A program made the translations under genes and the position numbers. A stretch of DNA of 64,000 nucleotides, from the NCBI GenBank assembly GCA_032690845.1, contig CM064424.1:39693511-39757510 (forward strand), given 5' to 3'. This document shows positions 33,380 to 45,479 of this stretch, in pieces; position 1 is the first letter of the stretch; every line of letters starts with the position of its first letter. The notes beneath the pieces were generated by a model. It was not told where the DNA came from. It ran no database searches and worked only from the letters and a program-made list of their open reading frames with translations. Origin of the DNA: Eleusine coracana subsp. coracana (Eukaryota; Streptophyta; Magnoliopsida; Poales; Poaceae).

Positions 33380-33967
33380 TAGTTCTTCGTTTCAGGAGGA
33401 GGATTGATGTTGTTCCACATTTTGTTCCTCCTCACTTGATTCTTCTTGAATGATTGGTGCATTGGAGGCAAGCTTGGTGCAGACCATTTTCAAAAGCCTA
33501 TGAGGGAAGAAGAGTTATCAAAGGGATTAGATATGAGTCACAAGTAATAATGGAGAAGCAAGTAAAATTCAGTGCACTGAACTACAGGTGACGGAAGTTC
33601 CGTGATAGGCCACTGAAGTTCTGTCATGATGGAAGTTCTAACAGAACTTCTATCACTTACAGTTTGAACCAAATTCAACCTAACTCCTAAATCCGACATC
33701 GAGAATCAAAATGTCTCTAAGAAGTGATAGGCTAGTCATAGGGTAACTATTCTATCCAAGTGAATTGAAGAAATTTGAACATTTGCCGTAAAGAACAAGA
33801 TTTAGGGGTCAAATCTCATACCTAGGGAAAAGGAGAGGAAACACTTGATGGAGATCACGGATGTTCCATGGGGGAGGAGTTGAATCTCCACCAAATCCAA
33901 AGAAAACATCGGTTGAATCTTCAAATCACCACTTAGGGTTTCAGGAGAGGAGAGAGAGAGACAAAGA

Positions 33968-34033
<66 letters not shown>

Positions 34034-34516
34034 AAACAATGGCTGGTTGCATGAGGAAGAAGGAGGGCCTTGGGCCACTAAACTTGAGAGTGACGGAAGT
34101 TGTGTAATTGGGTCACGGAAGTTTCGTTGCTCTCGGGTTTTGAGCAAGAATGATTTTGAACTTCACGAAAGTTATGACGGAACTTTCGTGACTCTCGGGT
34201 TCCTTTGATAGAGGATGACAGAAGTTCCGTCATTGGGTGACGGAAGTTCCATTGTTCTCTGTCTGGAACACAAAACTGCCTCTTTTAACTAATGAACTGT
34301 TGGACAGGTTGAATATATATACAGAGATATACATGCTCCAAACTTGTGAATAGTGACAATCAAACATTCAAACCTATATTCACAAGTTCCAACAATATGA
34401 TCTATTGATCAAAATCATTATTTGTTTTTGAAATCAAAGACATAAATGAATTTTGAAGAATTTTGGTTTCACGTTCTTTTGCATGAGCAACAACACATCA
34501 AACAATGCACAATGTT
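33380..34516. other. Spacer between M's pol and its third ORF
   Basis: No ORF on the element's strand. Contains two groups of GACGGAAGTTCCGTCA-like palindromes (33586-33660 and 34090-34255), the same motif found in M's LTRs, and a GA microsatellite (33943-34030). Confidence 0.6.
33943..34030. repeat. (GA)n microsatellite, about 88 bp
   Basis: Nearly pure gaga run with a few interruptions in its first 30 bases. Confidence 0.9.
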
Positions 34517-36050
34517 CTACTCCACATTGGATGAATCCATGATATTCAGTTCACTTCTAAGCTCACAAAACCGCTTCTCATCTAGGTATTTGGTAAAAAT
34601 ATCGGCTAATTGTTTATCGGTTCTCACAGAGCTAATCTCAATATCCCCCTTTATGGAATGATCTCTCAAGAAGTGGTGCTGGATATCTATATGTTTAGTC
34701 CTATTGTGATCAATGGGATTATATGCAATCATGATGGCACCCTCATTGTCACATAGGAGGGAATTTTGGTCATAGTGTACCCAAAGTCCTTTAGAGTTTG
34801 TCGCATCCAAAGTAGTTGAGCACAACAACTTCCAGCTGCAAGATACTCTGCTTCGGCTGTGGATAGGGAAACTAAATTTTGTTTCTTGGATGACCATGAC
34901 ACAAGGGACCTACCCAAGAATTGGCATGTCCCGGAGGTGCTTTTCCTATCCACTTTACATCTGGCGTAGTCGGCATTGGAATAACCAACTAACTTAAATT
35001 TGGAGCCCTTTGGATACCACAGTCTTAGGTTTGGTGTGTGAACCAAATATCTTAAGATTATTTTGACAGCCACTAAGTGACTTTCCTTCGGAGCCCCTTG
35101 GAACCTTGCACACATGCACAGACTAAGCATAATGTCTGGTCTAGAGGCACAAAGATAAAGCAAAGAGGCAATCATGGATCGATATACCTTTTGATCCATG
35201 GGTTTACCTTTTACATCTAGTCCGAGGTGTCCATTTGTCTTCATGGGAGTCTTGTTGGGCTTTGCATTCTCCATGCAAACTTCTTTAGTATATCTTGAGT
35301 GTACTTGGTTTGACTTATGAATGTTCCTTCTTCAAGTTGCTTGACTTGAAAACCTAGAAAGAACTTCAACTCCCCCATCATGGATATCTAAAATTTCCTA
35401 GTCATAATCTTGGCAAACTCATCACAAAAAGATTGATTAGTAGAACAAAATATTATGTCATCAACATAAATTTGGCACACAAATAAATCATCATCAATTT
35501 TTCTTGTGAAAAGAGTGGGATCGGCCTTGCCAATTATGAAGCCTTTCTTGATCAAGTATCCCTTGAGATGTTCATACCAAGCTCTTGGAGCTTTCTTGAG
35601 GCCGTAGAGAGCTTTGTGAAGCTTGTAGACATGATTTGGCTTCTTTGGGTTTTTAAACCCCGGAGGTTGTTCTACATACACCTCCTCTTGACTAGGGCCA
35701 TTAAGAGATGCACTTTTCACATCCATTTGATAAACCTTAAAGCCATGGTGAGTAGCATAGGCAAGTAAAATACGAATTGACTCAAGCCTAGCTACGGGTG
35801 CGTAAGTTTCACTAAAGTCCAAACCTTCAACTTTTGAGTAGCCTTTTGCAACAAGTCTTACCTTGTTTCTCACCACCACACCATACTCATCTTGCTTGTT
35901 ACCAAACACCCATTTTGTACCTACAATGTTTTGCTTGGGCCTTTCCACCAATGACCACACCTTGTTTCTTTCAAAGTTGTTCAACTCTTCTTGCATGGCC
36001 ATCGACCAATCCGAGTCTTGAAGTGCTTGTTCCACCCTACGAGGTTTCAT
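34517..36050 (-). pseudogene. M reverse transcriptase and RNase H
   Basis: Minus-strand copia RT: WSLVERPKQNIVGTKWVF, RLVAKGYSKVEGLDFSETYA, VYQMDVKSASLNG, active site CQIYVDDIIFCSTN (about 35480). Then the RNase H part 35274-34517 with SRPDIMLSLCMCARFQ, GYSNADYARC, SLSTAEAEYLAAGSCCAQLL and KHIDIQHHFLRDH. A gap with frame breaks (35388-35274) and one near 34800 separate the pieces. In the RNase H box the usual SDADYAG reads SNADYAR, so the catalytic Asp position is altered. Confidence 0.85.
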
Positions 36051-37100
36051 AGAGGAAACAAACGAGTAATCATGACATAGCCATTCGGGATCTAGTGGTT
36101 ACCCCCTTTTGGACATCACCAAGAATGTTGTCAATGGGGTGATCCTTTTGAATGCTTTGTCGGACTCATGGTTGAATTCACCTAGATGCATCTTCCTCTT
36201 CTTGATTGTTCATGTCTTGAGTATCATTTACATCACCATCTTGAACTTGATCTTGGTCATAGTCTTGAACACGATCGTCACCATGACCTCGGCTACTTCC
36301 TTGATCTTGTTCATCTTGTGTATCTTGTGAGGAGACTCATCTTGGTTTGAGGAAGATGGTTCATCTTGACTTGAGCTTGGGTCTTGTGGCCTTATTTCAC
36401 CAATAGCCAAGTTCCTTATTGCATCACAAGGAGCCTCATCACCTATATCACTTGGATTAACTTGCGCTTCTTGAGAGCCATTAAATTCATCAAACTGCAC
36501 ATCCCGGGTTATTTCAACAACTCCGGTGTCTTTGTTAAAGACATGATATGCAAAGAAATTAGTTCCATAACCAAGAAGGAAACATTCATGAGTCTTGGGA
36601 GCAAACTTAGAAGATTTTGGTTTCATGTTAAGAATAAAATATTTGCTCCCAAAGACCTAAAAATATGAGACATTGGAAAGGTTACCAGTGAGAAGCTCAT
36701 AAGGTGTTTTCTTCAAAATCTTGTGAAGATATAGTCTATTTGTTGCATGGCATGCGGTGTCGATGGCTTCGGCCCAAAAGGTGTTCGGCGTCTTGTACTC
36801 ATCAAGCATTGTTCTTGCCATTTCTATGAGTGTGCGGTTCTTTCTTTCGGCTACACCATTTTATTGTGGAGTGTATGGGGCGAAGAATTCATGCTTGATG
36901 CCTTCTTCATAAAGATATTCTTCAACTTGAGTGTTCTTGAATTCGGTTCCATTGCCACTCCTTATCTTCTTAATCCTCACTTCATACTCATTTTGTGCTC
37001 TCCTCAAAAACCTCTTTAGGATACCCTATGTTTCACTTTTGTCCTTCAAAAAGAATACCTAAGTGAAACATGAATAAGCATCAACAATTACAAGACCGTA
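36051..37100 (-). pseudogene. M integrase core and linker
   Basis: Minus-strand integrase core is readable from about 37100 to 36640: the second catalytic block reads IRSGNGTEF instead of IRSDNGTEF (about 36950), so the catalytic Asp is replaced by Gly. The following YTP.QNG block has a stop (36860). KPSSKFAPKTHECFLLGYG-type linker follows (36626-36228), then Ser/Gln-rich sequence to the RT. Severely broken. Confidence 0.75.
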
Positions 37101-37104
37101 CTTG

Positions 37105-37710
37105 TTACCGCCAATGCTTATGTAGGTGACTGGTCCAAATAGGTCCATGTGTAGCATCTCCAACGGTCTTGTCATTGTCATCATTGTATTGGATGGTTGT
37201 GCTACATAATTTGTCCTTCTCAAAAGCAACATCCTTTAGTCCAATGACGTGACCTCCTTTTAGGAGTTTGGAAAGGTCCCTCATCCGAACATGAGCTAGC
37301 CGGCGATGCCATAGCCAACCCAAGGTGGTTTCGGCGACCAAGCAAGCATTTAGGTTAGATCCCTCCTTGTTGGTGAAATCAACAAGGTAGATCTTGTCCT
37401 CTAAATATCCTTTGAAAGCTATTGAAGAATCCTTCTTCCTAAAAATGGTCACGCCATCATCTTCAAAGAGACAACTATATCCCATTTCATGAAGTTTTGA
37501 AACGGACATTAAGTCGTATCCTAGACCATTCACAAGATAAGCATTACCAATTGAAAGGTCATGGGTGATGGCAATCTGACCACGACCAATTACCTTTCCT
37601 TTGTTGTCATTTCCAAATGATATGCCTCCACTTGGTAGATTATCATGATCAAGTGTGGAGAACATTGATCTCTTTCTGCTCATATGATTTGAGCACCCAC
37701 TATCAAGCAC
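37105..37710 (-). pseudogene. M protease and integrase zinc finger
   Basis: 201-codon reading beginning with the copia protease motif LDSGCSNHMSRKRSM (DSG at the start), then GNDNKGKVIGRGQIA, YDLMSVSKLHEMGYSC and the integrase zinc-finger start LWHRRLAHVRMRDLSK. A frame break follows the LCSTT segment. The reading is otherwise clean. The protease would process the polyprotein. Confidence 0.85.
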
Positions 37711-37909
37711 CCATGCTGCTCCATCGAAGGAGTATTCCTACAAGGAAAATCAAACATGTATTTTAGGCACCCAAGTCAGTTTGGGTCCCTTAACACTAGA
37801 TACAAGAACTTTGGGCACCCAGACACAGGGCTTCCACCTTGCATCGTGTGGTCCAACAAACTTAGCAACCACTCTATCATAAGCATTATGGGTTAGCACA
37901 TAAGAGGCA

Positions 37910-39762
37910 TCAAATCATAAAAGGATATGGTAGAGGTCTCTTGTTGTATCCCTTCTTGGGTGCATTCTTGTTGTACCCTAATCCTATCTTGTCATGAGAG
38001 GCTCTTGGCTCACCAACAATTTTTCTTGTTGTTTCAATTTGAGACTTCTTCATGAGCTCATTGACTTGGTTGGTTATCTTCTCAATGATTGCATATTGCT
38101 TAGCAATTATATTAATATCAATGTTGTGGCACCTTCCACAACCTTTGCTTGTTGAATCCTGAGAGGATTCCAATCTCTTCATCAAAGAACGTGAACTCAA
38201 CTTTAGATCCTTAATTGACTTCACAGGAGCCTTGTTCTCTTCAATCAATGAGCTACACCTCTCTTGAAGCTTCTTGTTGGTTGAGGTGCATGAATCACTT
38301 GACTCTTTGACCTTGCCAAGGTCATTAGTCAAGCTCTTGTTCTTTTCCCTTTCTTGCTCAAGTCGCTTCGTGAGCTCAAGGTTCTTTTATTTTTCTTCAA
38401 TGAGTAGCTCCTTTTTCCTTTGGAGGATTCTTTCTTGATCCTCAATCCCATTAAGTTTACCTAGCATTTTCATCATTTCTTGCATAGAGGAGACCAAGTC
38501 CTCCTCTTTATCACTACAATAAGAGGGATTGAAATCGAAACAAGTAGATACCTTGCTTTCCTTGGCCATGAAGCACTGGGAAGCGTCATCCTCATCATCA
38601 GTGAGGTTGTTGAAGAGTGATTTCTTGGCCGGTGGTACACCAATGGCAATGTTGGCAATGCCACCCTCATCATCTTCATCATCATCATCAGAGATGTATT
38701 CTTGGCCAATATGAGCTTGTCCCTTGTTGTATGGCTTCTTGTTGACCTTATTCTTGTTGTTGTACTTCTCGCTCTTCTTGCCTTTGCTATTTAGCTTTGG
38801 ACAATCGGCAATCATGTGTCCATGCTCATTACACTTATAGCATCTTCTATTTGTTCTTCTAGCTCTTGCCTTGTCAAAGCTTTTCTTGGTAAAGCCATTC
38901 TTGATCATGTTTTTGCAAATTTCTTGACCAAACTCTTCATTGTATTGTTCACAATCATCATCATTGTCATCATCTTCATCATCATTTGCCTTGAGATCTA
39001 TGTCCTTCTTGCTTGAGCTCCCATCACCAATGAGCACATTCACTCTTTTGCCCTCATCATCACGACTCTTGTGAGCATTGATTCTTCCAATCACTTCATC
39101 GGTTGTGAAGGTCTCAAACCCATCCTTCTCCTCAATGATGGTGCATAGTGTTGGGTTCCACATCCTAAGAGCCATGAGGAGCTTGTAGGTGACATCTTCA
39201 TCCTTGATGTTGTCTCCATAAGCTCTTCTCTAATTGACAATATCCATGAGCCTATCATGAGTTCGTTGAGGCTCTTCTCCTTTGTTCAGGATAAAGAAGT
39301 TGAATTGGTTCTTGAGGACTTGGAGTCTTGATTTCTTCACCACATCAACTCCTTCATGAGCACATGCAAGTTTCTTCCACATTCTCCGGGCATTCTCAAT
39401 TCCGGCTACTCTTGAATATTCCTTGGGATTCAAGGAAGAGAGAATGGCAGACACCGCTTGAGCATTGCGATGTATGTTGAGTTGATCCATGGTTGTAGGA
39501 TTATTTCCCAAGGTATATCCTTTCTCCACAATTTCCCAAATTGCTGGACCAATTGACATGAGATACATCTTCATGCGATGCTTGTATCAGCTAAAATATT
39601 TGCCCTCAAAATAGGGCAATCTTCCACTTCCACTGCCATGTATATTTGCCACATCGGCATAGTTGAAAGGCATGGCCATGTGCAAATCATTTCCCTTGCT
39701 TGCCGAAGCAAGATCTTGAGGCTTGTCACCTTCCCCCTGCTTCGACATCCTTTAACCTTCAA
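37910..39762 (-). pseudogene. M gag
   Basis: Minus-strand gag in several readings: N-terminal part (39762-39571), the gag/UBN2-like domain (39574-39230: AQAVSAILSSLNPKEYSRVA, RRMWKKLACAHEG, LKNQFNFFIL), Asp-rich segment and CCHC zinc knuckle RRCYKCNEHGHMIADCPKLN (about 38850-38790), then a coiled-coil, Lys/Glu/Ser-rich tail (38332-37910: KKLQERCSSLIEENK). Frame breaks near 39570, 39200 and 38350. This is normal SIRE/Maximus-type gag architecture and gives the comparison for P's odd gag region. Confidence 0.8.
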
Positions 39763-39787
39763 GCTTTTAAGCCTTGTAGAAGATTAT

Positions 39788-39800
39788 GGCTCTGATACCA
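39788..39800 (-). other. M primer-binding site
   Basis: Minus strand TGGTATCAGAGCC, two bases inside the LTR edge at 39803. Exact match to the initiator-Met tRNA type. Confidence 0.9.
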
Positions 39801-39802
39801 AT

Positions 39803-40121
39803 TGAAAGTTGCCTAGAGGGGAGGGGGTGAATAGGCAATTTAAATATTACACCTGAAAGGCACTAAGATTTGATCAAAAACAGAAATGGCGGAACTTCTA
39901 TCAGAAACGATGGAACTTCACGGAAGTTCTATCAAATGGAACTTCCATCACCACGGAAATGCGAATAACTTGAGAGAAAGAGATACAATACTTGACAGTA
40001 GTGAAGCTATAGCAATACACACCTAGTGTTCTTTGATAGATAGCTAGCAACATAATTAACAAGTGAATCGAGCACAATAATATGAAAGGAATATACAAGC
40101 ACAATAAAATGTGGGAAAGTA
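39803..40121 (-). repeat. M 5' LTR, truncated copy next to the PBS
   Basis: Matches the first roughly 340 bp of 41594-43077 (left end in plus coordinates) and then stops at ...gggaaagta, where a duplicated B segment begins. Confidence 0.8.
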
Positions 40122-41593
40122 CTAGTGCTCTTCGGCCTTTGAGCAGTTGTTCGAGGTCGGACTTTTGTTCCCTTGTTCCTCGTTTGTGGGGGGAGTACCA
40201 GTGATCTTCGGCCTAGAAATCTAGCAAGTGATGCCAAATACCATCTCTCCGCTGGCGTGCGTGGAGTGGACATTCAGGATGGAAGGCGCGGAACCGCATG
40301 TCAGGGCGTTTGCTGCCATGCACTTGGCTTCTCAGTGAGAGCACCGGTGTGGCCTACATCCTAGGATTATTTCCAACTACCTATTGATTACTCTTTGGCC
40401 GCATCGAGAGTACGCCATTTTCGACCAAAGCTTCAAAGCAGCATTGGGGAAAATAGATTTCCTCCTCATGGTTCTATTACAATATGGGCACGGAGTTGCA
40501 TAGCCACAACACCGAGATGTTATACACACCAAAGCCTATCATTCTGGAGGACAGCACACTTGTATCCCAAGTACAGCTCCTGACGAGTATTGGCCAAAGG
40601 CTAAGCATGCGGGACTAATGCGAAGAATTCTACGCCACCGACATCGAACCTCTTCGGGCTAGCTGGCATGTTTTTTTTATTCGTAAAAACCCCATGACCG
40701 GGGAGTTCACCCTTTCTCGGGATTAGCTACCACCCTTCAACTTTGCTGAGATAGAGAAGAGAGCTAACTATCTCCTTGGGCCTATTATTCAAAAAGAATA
40801 GGGCCTACTAGGAGACACGAATCAACAACACCGAACCAACCGCGTCATGCAGTTGCACAATCCAGAGGATGTCTTGCCGCCTCAAGAGTTACACAGTACA
40901 GCTGATGCGGGCGAGAATGCTGGAGTGGAAGATGACGACAGGTTCGAGGGTGAAGATGAGTTAGCAGCAGGTGCAATACCCATGCCTGCCCCTCAGAAAC
41001 CCCGCAAGGTCATCATCAAGCAACATTTGATGGCGCGCCGGACTTTTTGACAGATAGAAAATAATAAGGCGGTGGAGGAGGATAGTGAAGCCATCATGCC
41101 ACCACCAAAACATAGAAAAAGGAGCGGCGAAGGACCCTCGGCTAACAGAGTGGCTGCTGCTGCCAGCAAGTTAGACTTGCACAAGAAAACCAACAAGAGA
41201 AAGGCATCACACCAAACGCCTTCTCCGACATCATCTCCACTTGCCATATCTGCCTGCTTTCGTCGCCTTTGGAAGCAGTTCAATGCCACACCACCATTGA
41301 CACAACAGCAATAGACCGATGCTTCACCAGAAGATGATGCTGTAGTTGTTACGCTGACCCGGACACCCACAAGGTCACCAGCCTGGATGCCGTCTGGTTC
41401 ACTTGCCCACGGCATGCTGGTCTTAAGCCCGATGGGTATGCTACTGCAAGTTATACCAGACCACTCGAGGAGGGTAAGCAGCACAGGCAAATCAGACATG
41501 ACTTCACCCCTGCCATACTCGCCAGGGATACAAATGCCCTCGATGGATTTCAGCGTCGACAACCAATGCTTACACAGTTGTGCCACTACTTTG
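40122..41593 (+). repeat. X': second copy of B's antisense-ORF segment
   Basis: From about 40137 to 41593 this matches 19745-21199 almost base by base, including shared landmarks such as atgccaaataccatctctcc and the final actactttg before an LTR. It encodes the same broken antisense-ORF pieces (basic PPPKHRKRSGE block near 41100-41140). The first 20 bases repeat a short sequence found about 67 bp further on (40191-40211). It is a duplication, not an independent gene. Confidence 0.85.
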
Positions 41594-43077
41594 TGAAAGT
41601 TGCCTAAAGGGGGGGGGGGGTGAATAGGGAATTTGAATATTAAACCTAAAAGGCACTAGCATTTGATCAAAAAAAAACGATGGAACTTCTATCAGAAATG
41701 ACGGAACTTCCGTCACGACAAAAGTTCTATCAAATGACATAACTTCACCAAACCTCTTTCTAAGACTAATTGAAATGCGGATAATTTGAGAGAAAGAGAT
41801 ATAATACTTGACAGTAGTGAAGCTATAACAATACACATGTAGAGTTCTTTGATAGATAGCTAGCAACACAATAAACAAGTGAATCGAGCACAATAATATG
41901 AAAGGAATATACAAGCACACTAAAATGCGGGAAAGTAAAGAGAAACACAAGTAATTAACCCGAGGTTCAGCAACCACACTTAGTAGTCCTACGTCATCAT
42001 CACAAAGTGGTCAGGTCTCTCTCAACCCATTTCCCCTCCAAGCAATCACAAAGATCGTGCTCGGATTTCTTTCTCCACTTGATTCTTTTCCTCCGAAGGC
42101 GAATCACACCTTCACAAACATCCCCATCTCACCACAACAAGTTTGGAGCTCAAGGGCGATGCCTGGCCATCTAGGAGACCAAGTCTCCAAAAGTAAGAAG
42201 AAAATCGAATCTTGTTTGGGGAGGGAAAGATGTGCTCAAGCTTTTGAGTTGATGGAATCAATCTTTTTGTGGTTGGATCTCTCTCACTTTGCTTGGAATA
42301 TCAAGAACAAGTTTTTTTTTGTGCGGGATCTCTAGAACAAGTTTAGGAGTGAGAGGGGAGAGCTCTAGCTGAAGAGTGAGTGGAATGTCAAAGTCTCAAA
42401 AAAACTAGCTGTTAGGGTGTTTTCAGAGTTTGATGGAACTTCCGCGAGAACCCACGGAACTTTTGTCATTTCAAAAATAACCGTTGCGCAAGTCTAAAAA
42501 CAAGGTAGATGCCATGACAGAACTTCCGTCAAGGAGTGATGGAACTTCCGTCACTCTCGGATAGACAAAGAATGAGGGCTCACAGAACTTCCGTGAGAGC
42601 CACGGAAATTCCCATGATGGAACTTACCATTAGAGAATGACGGAACTTTTGTCACTCATGGGTTGGCTGAAAGAAGGAGTCTATTGCTGACGGAACTTCT
42701 GTGAAGAGGATCATGGAAATTCTGTTACTCTCTATTCGGCTCAGAAAAAAGCTGGTTCTTTGGCTTTGTTTGGCCAATCTTTCACAAAACTTATTTGTTG
42801 GCTTGAGCACATAAATTTCCTTAGAAGCAAGATAAGTTTTACCTCTCTTAATAGTTTGGCATATCTATGACTCAAAATAAATTAGCAAAAGCTAAACTTG
42901 AAGCACTAGGAGTCCCTTTCCTTTTCTCTTTTGTTGAGGGATAAACTTTTCTTACAAGCATGGGCAATTAAATTTTCTCTTGATAATATGCAAATTTACT
43001 TCATGAATATGTTAGCACAATTTTAATCCCATGTCATTAATCACCAAAACCCACTAGGGGACCTAGATGCATCTTCA
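41594..43077 (-). repeat. M complete LTR, outer right
   Basis: 1,484 bp from tgaaagttgcc to atcttca, preceded and followed by ctttg. Matches the split 3' LTR (21200-22593 plus 31397-31458) over its whole length. Confidence 0.9.
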
Positions 43078-43082
43078 CTTTG
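43078..43082. other. Target-site duplication of element M, right copy
   Basis: ctttg, matching 21195-21199. Confidence 0.85.
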
Positions 43083-45356
43083 TAACCAAAGTAATTATAT
43101 GACTATTCGGTTTTGTTTTTCACCCAGATTTTAATATCTCGATTCTATCATAGATGTCCAACACCTCGACCACACCGAAAATGCTCCGGCGACCGTGACA
43201 CCGAAACCTGCAATGCTAGAGAAAGGTGGCAGGGGCTGGGGGCTGAGGAGGTATCACAGGAGGATGAGGGCGAGGGTTAATCCTCTGAGGGCATTGCTTT
43301 TTTGGGGGATGGGGAAAGTAGCACTAACAAGGAGGATGAGATCAACGACGAGGAAGAAGAAGCATTGGAACCACTACCCTCAGAGCAGGGACTGTGGTTG
43401 GGTGGAAAGGGTTCATGAGAGTCTTACTGAAGGGCGTGAGGCTCGAAGATATTGGGACCGCTTCAGGCCCTGAAGACTCCACCGGCCTACCCAAGGCTAC
43501 TAATGCCTTAGGGTACGTGTTCCAGATGCTAGATTTGTGCAGCACTGAGAGGGGCTTAAAGTGGGTAGACACAGCAATGGCCATAAGCCAACTAACGCAC
43601 ATCACTGCCAAGGTCAAGCAGACACCAAACAAAATTTTAGGGTTATTCACTCTAGCTTTAGTCTACTAACTTTGTATGTACTTTGCAGAGCGGGTTGCTG
43701 GCTTTCCATTTAGAATCGAAGCTGTCCTCCGAGGACACAATCGCGGGGTTGAGGAAGGAGCTTGCCGAAAGCAAGACCCAAGCAGAGGAGGCTGAAAAAG
43801 AAAAGAAGAAACCTGCCGATGCCTTAGCTTCCTCGAAAGACATTGGGAAGCAATTGACGGAGGCAGTGTTGAAGAGCAACAAGGAACTGGGCAAGTTGCA
43901 TGATGACAACCACCAGTTGGGAGTGGACAACCTTGCGCTTTACACGGACAACCAAAAACTAACGAAGGCCATGGCAGAAGCCGACATTTACATCCAAGAG
44001 TTTGATGAAATAAGTCGAGGGCTATTCAGGCACTTTGGCACTTTTTCATTGGGATGGAGTTGGCCTCTTAGGAGACAAGGCACGCTGAAGGGGAGGGCCT
44101 TAAAAGCATTAAGTGGCTTGCCAAAGGCCTCTAAAAGGCAAACTACGACATTTGGACCTATGGAACTATTTGTGCCTGGATAGGCTGGATGGCCGCGTAT
44201 GCCACCATGGAGTCTGTTGCTGAGCCTAACCCTTGTGCAACTCATGAATTCGCATGACAGTTGTGCTCCATGTGCCACGATGACACCACCGTCTATCGCC
44301 AGTTACAAGAGAGGCTTGGCCCCGTGGGCAACATCCTGGGGTGGGAATTCTAGCAGTCCCTTGGCAATAGTCTTGTTGAAGACCTAGCCGAAGAGGCAGC
44401 GGCCGAGCTAGCTACTACTATGGCTCAGGCCCATGGCACCAACACTTCCGATGGCCGCAAGGAAACCGTGCCTGGAGAGGTTGGCCGCAGGGGCTCCACA
44501 AAAGAATCGGGGGAGCCGATAGTTCTAAATGTTGACAACTTCCAACTGCCTGAGACCAAAGCGTCAGTGATTTCCACTTCCAGATGCCCGAAGGTGCCTG
44601 CCAGTGCCACTTTAGAATGTCAGGTGTGAACCCACCTACCTCAGGAACCCGTGCCTTCTATCAATAGTAATGGTAGTAATTCTTGTTTTATGTTGTATTG
44701 TAAGCATGTAGTGCTCCGTAGGCACTAAGTTTGTAATCTAGGTTTCCTTTGGAATGAATACTTTGACCGTATCCTAAAGAACTGCTTATTCCTAGCTATA
44801 TATCTATGCGCGTATGATTCATTATGTTGCGTTCCTCTAGGACCCACCGAACAAGGATGCCTCAGAGTTGCCTCCAAGCACCCCGGTGGTAGATATTATG
44901 CCGGTAACAATCAAGGTGCCCGGGGATCATGTAGCCCCCGACGATATCCTGGTCCGAGGTGTGCAATGGAGGCATTGGAAGGGTGCCAACCCCGAAGGCA
45001 CCTTCCAATATATTATGTCTGAGATGAATGAACACAATCGCAGATTTAATGTAGCTTGCCAGCAAGTTTCACCAGAAGATCTACTACCATGCCGCATGGC
45101 CTGTGATGCCTGAAGGGCCCAAGGCCTGCTTCCTAATGAGCCCCTAGTGATACTTCGAGCTCTGAAGCCCGAGCCTATCACAATTTTGAGCCACAGTTCA
45201 ACCGACGCCTCCCATGACACTTCCTCAAGTAGCTCATCATGTGTCAATATTGAAGCTCTTCGACAAGTAGCCCAAACTATGTCCAGTCGACAACAGATAG
45301 TCGAGGAATTGGAACATCGTTGGAAAAGTATCGACTCGTGGACTAAACGCCTCTAG
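43083..45356 (+). pseudogene. Antisense ORF of element B, C-terminal coiled-coil part
   Basis: Continues the plus-strand reading interrupted by M. 43195-43473 and 43394-43669 are mixed-composition pieces. 43683-44183 is a long heptad-like coiled coil (KELAESKTQAEEAEKEKKK, then KSNKELGKLHDDNHQLG). 44199-44629 and 44868-45356 follow. Likely splice sites: acceptor tttgcag at 43688, donor after tgtcag near 44627 and acceptor ctctag near 44842. Stops show decay. It parallels element A's antisense ORF in order (low-complexity, coiled coil, C-terminus). Confidence 0.55.
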
Positions 45357-45479
45357 CGCCACGCTATAGAAGTTATAGGAGCAACGACTCCAACTATCGA
45401 ACATGCTAAAAGAATTAAGGCGATTGCCATGATAAAGCCTTGCGTCCCTCAGGCTGAGCTTAGAAGACATCCCCTAGTC

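Larger units (their letters stand above)
21200..43077 (-). mobile_element. Element M: Ty1/copia SIRE/Maximus-type retrotransposon, rearranged 5' end
   Basis: Minus-strand copia order is gag (39762-37910), protease (37710), integrase (about 37100-36630), RT/RNase H (36050-34517), an extra sense ORF (33379-31867), polypurine tract, 3' LTR. Integrase before RT defines Ty1/copia; the extra ORF after pol suggests the SIRE/Maximus branch. The 3' LTR is split by element P. The 5' side is abnormal: PBS, partial LTR, a copy of B sequence, then a complete LTR ending at 43077. Perfect 5-bp target duplication. Many stops, so non-autonomous. Confidence 0.85.

Noticed and set aside
33941..34147. Leu/Ser-repeat ORF at the GA microsatellite
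   Set aside because: Translation of a dinucleotide repeat, not a gene.
40122..41593. Independent gene copy of the antisense ORF
   Set aside because: Broken at the same places as the 19745-21199 copy and bounded by the same LTR junction; a duplication of B sequence.
41594..43077. Separate solo LTR independent of M
   Set aside because: It ends with the right copy of M's perfect target duplication (ctttg), so it is M's outer LTR in a rearranged element rather than an unrelated insertion.
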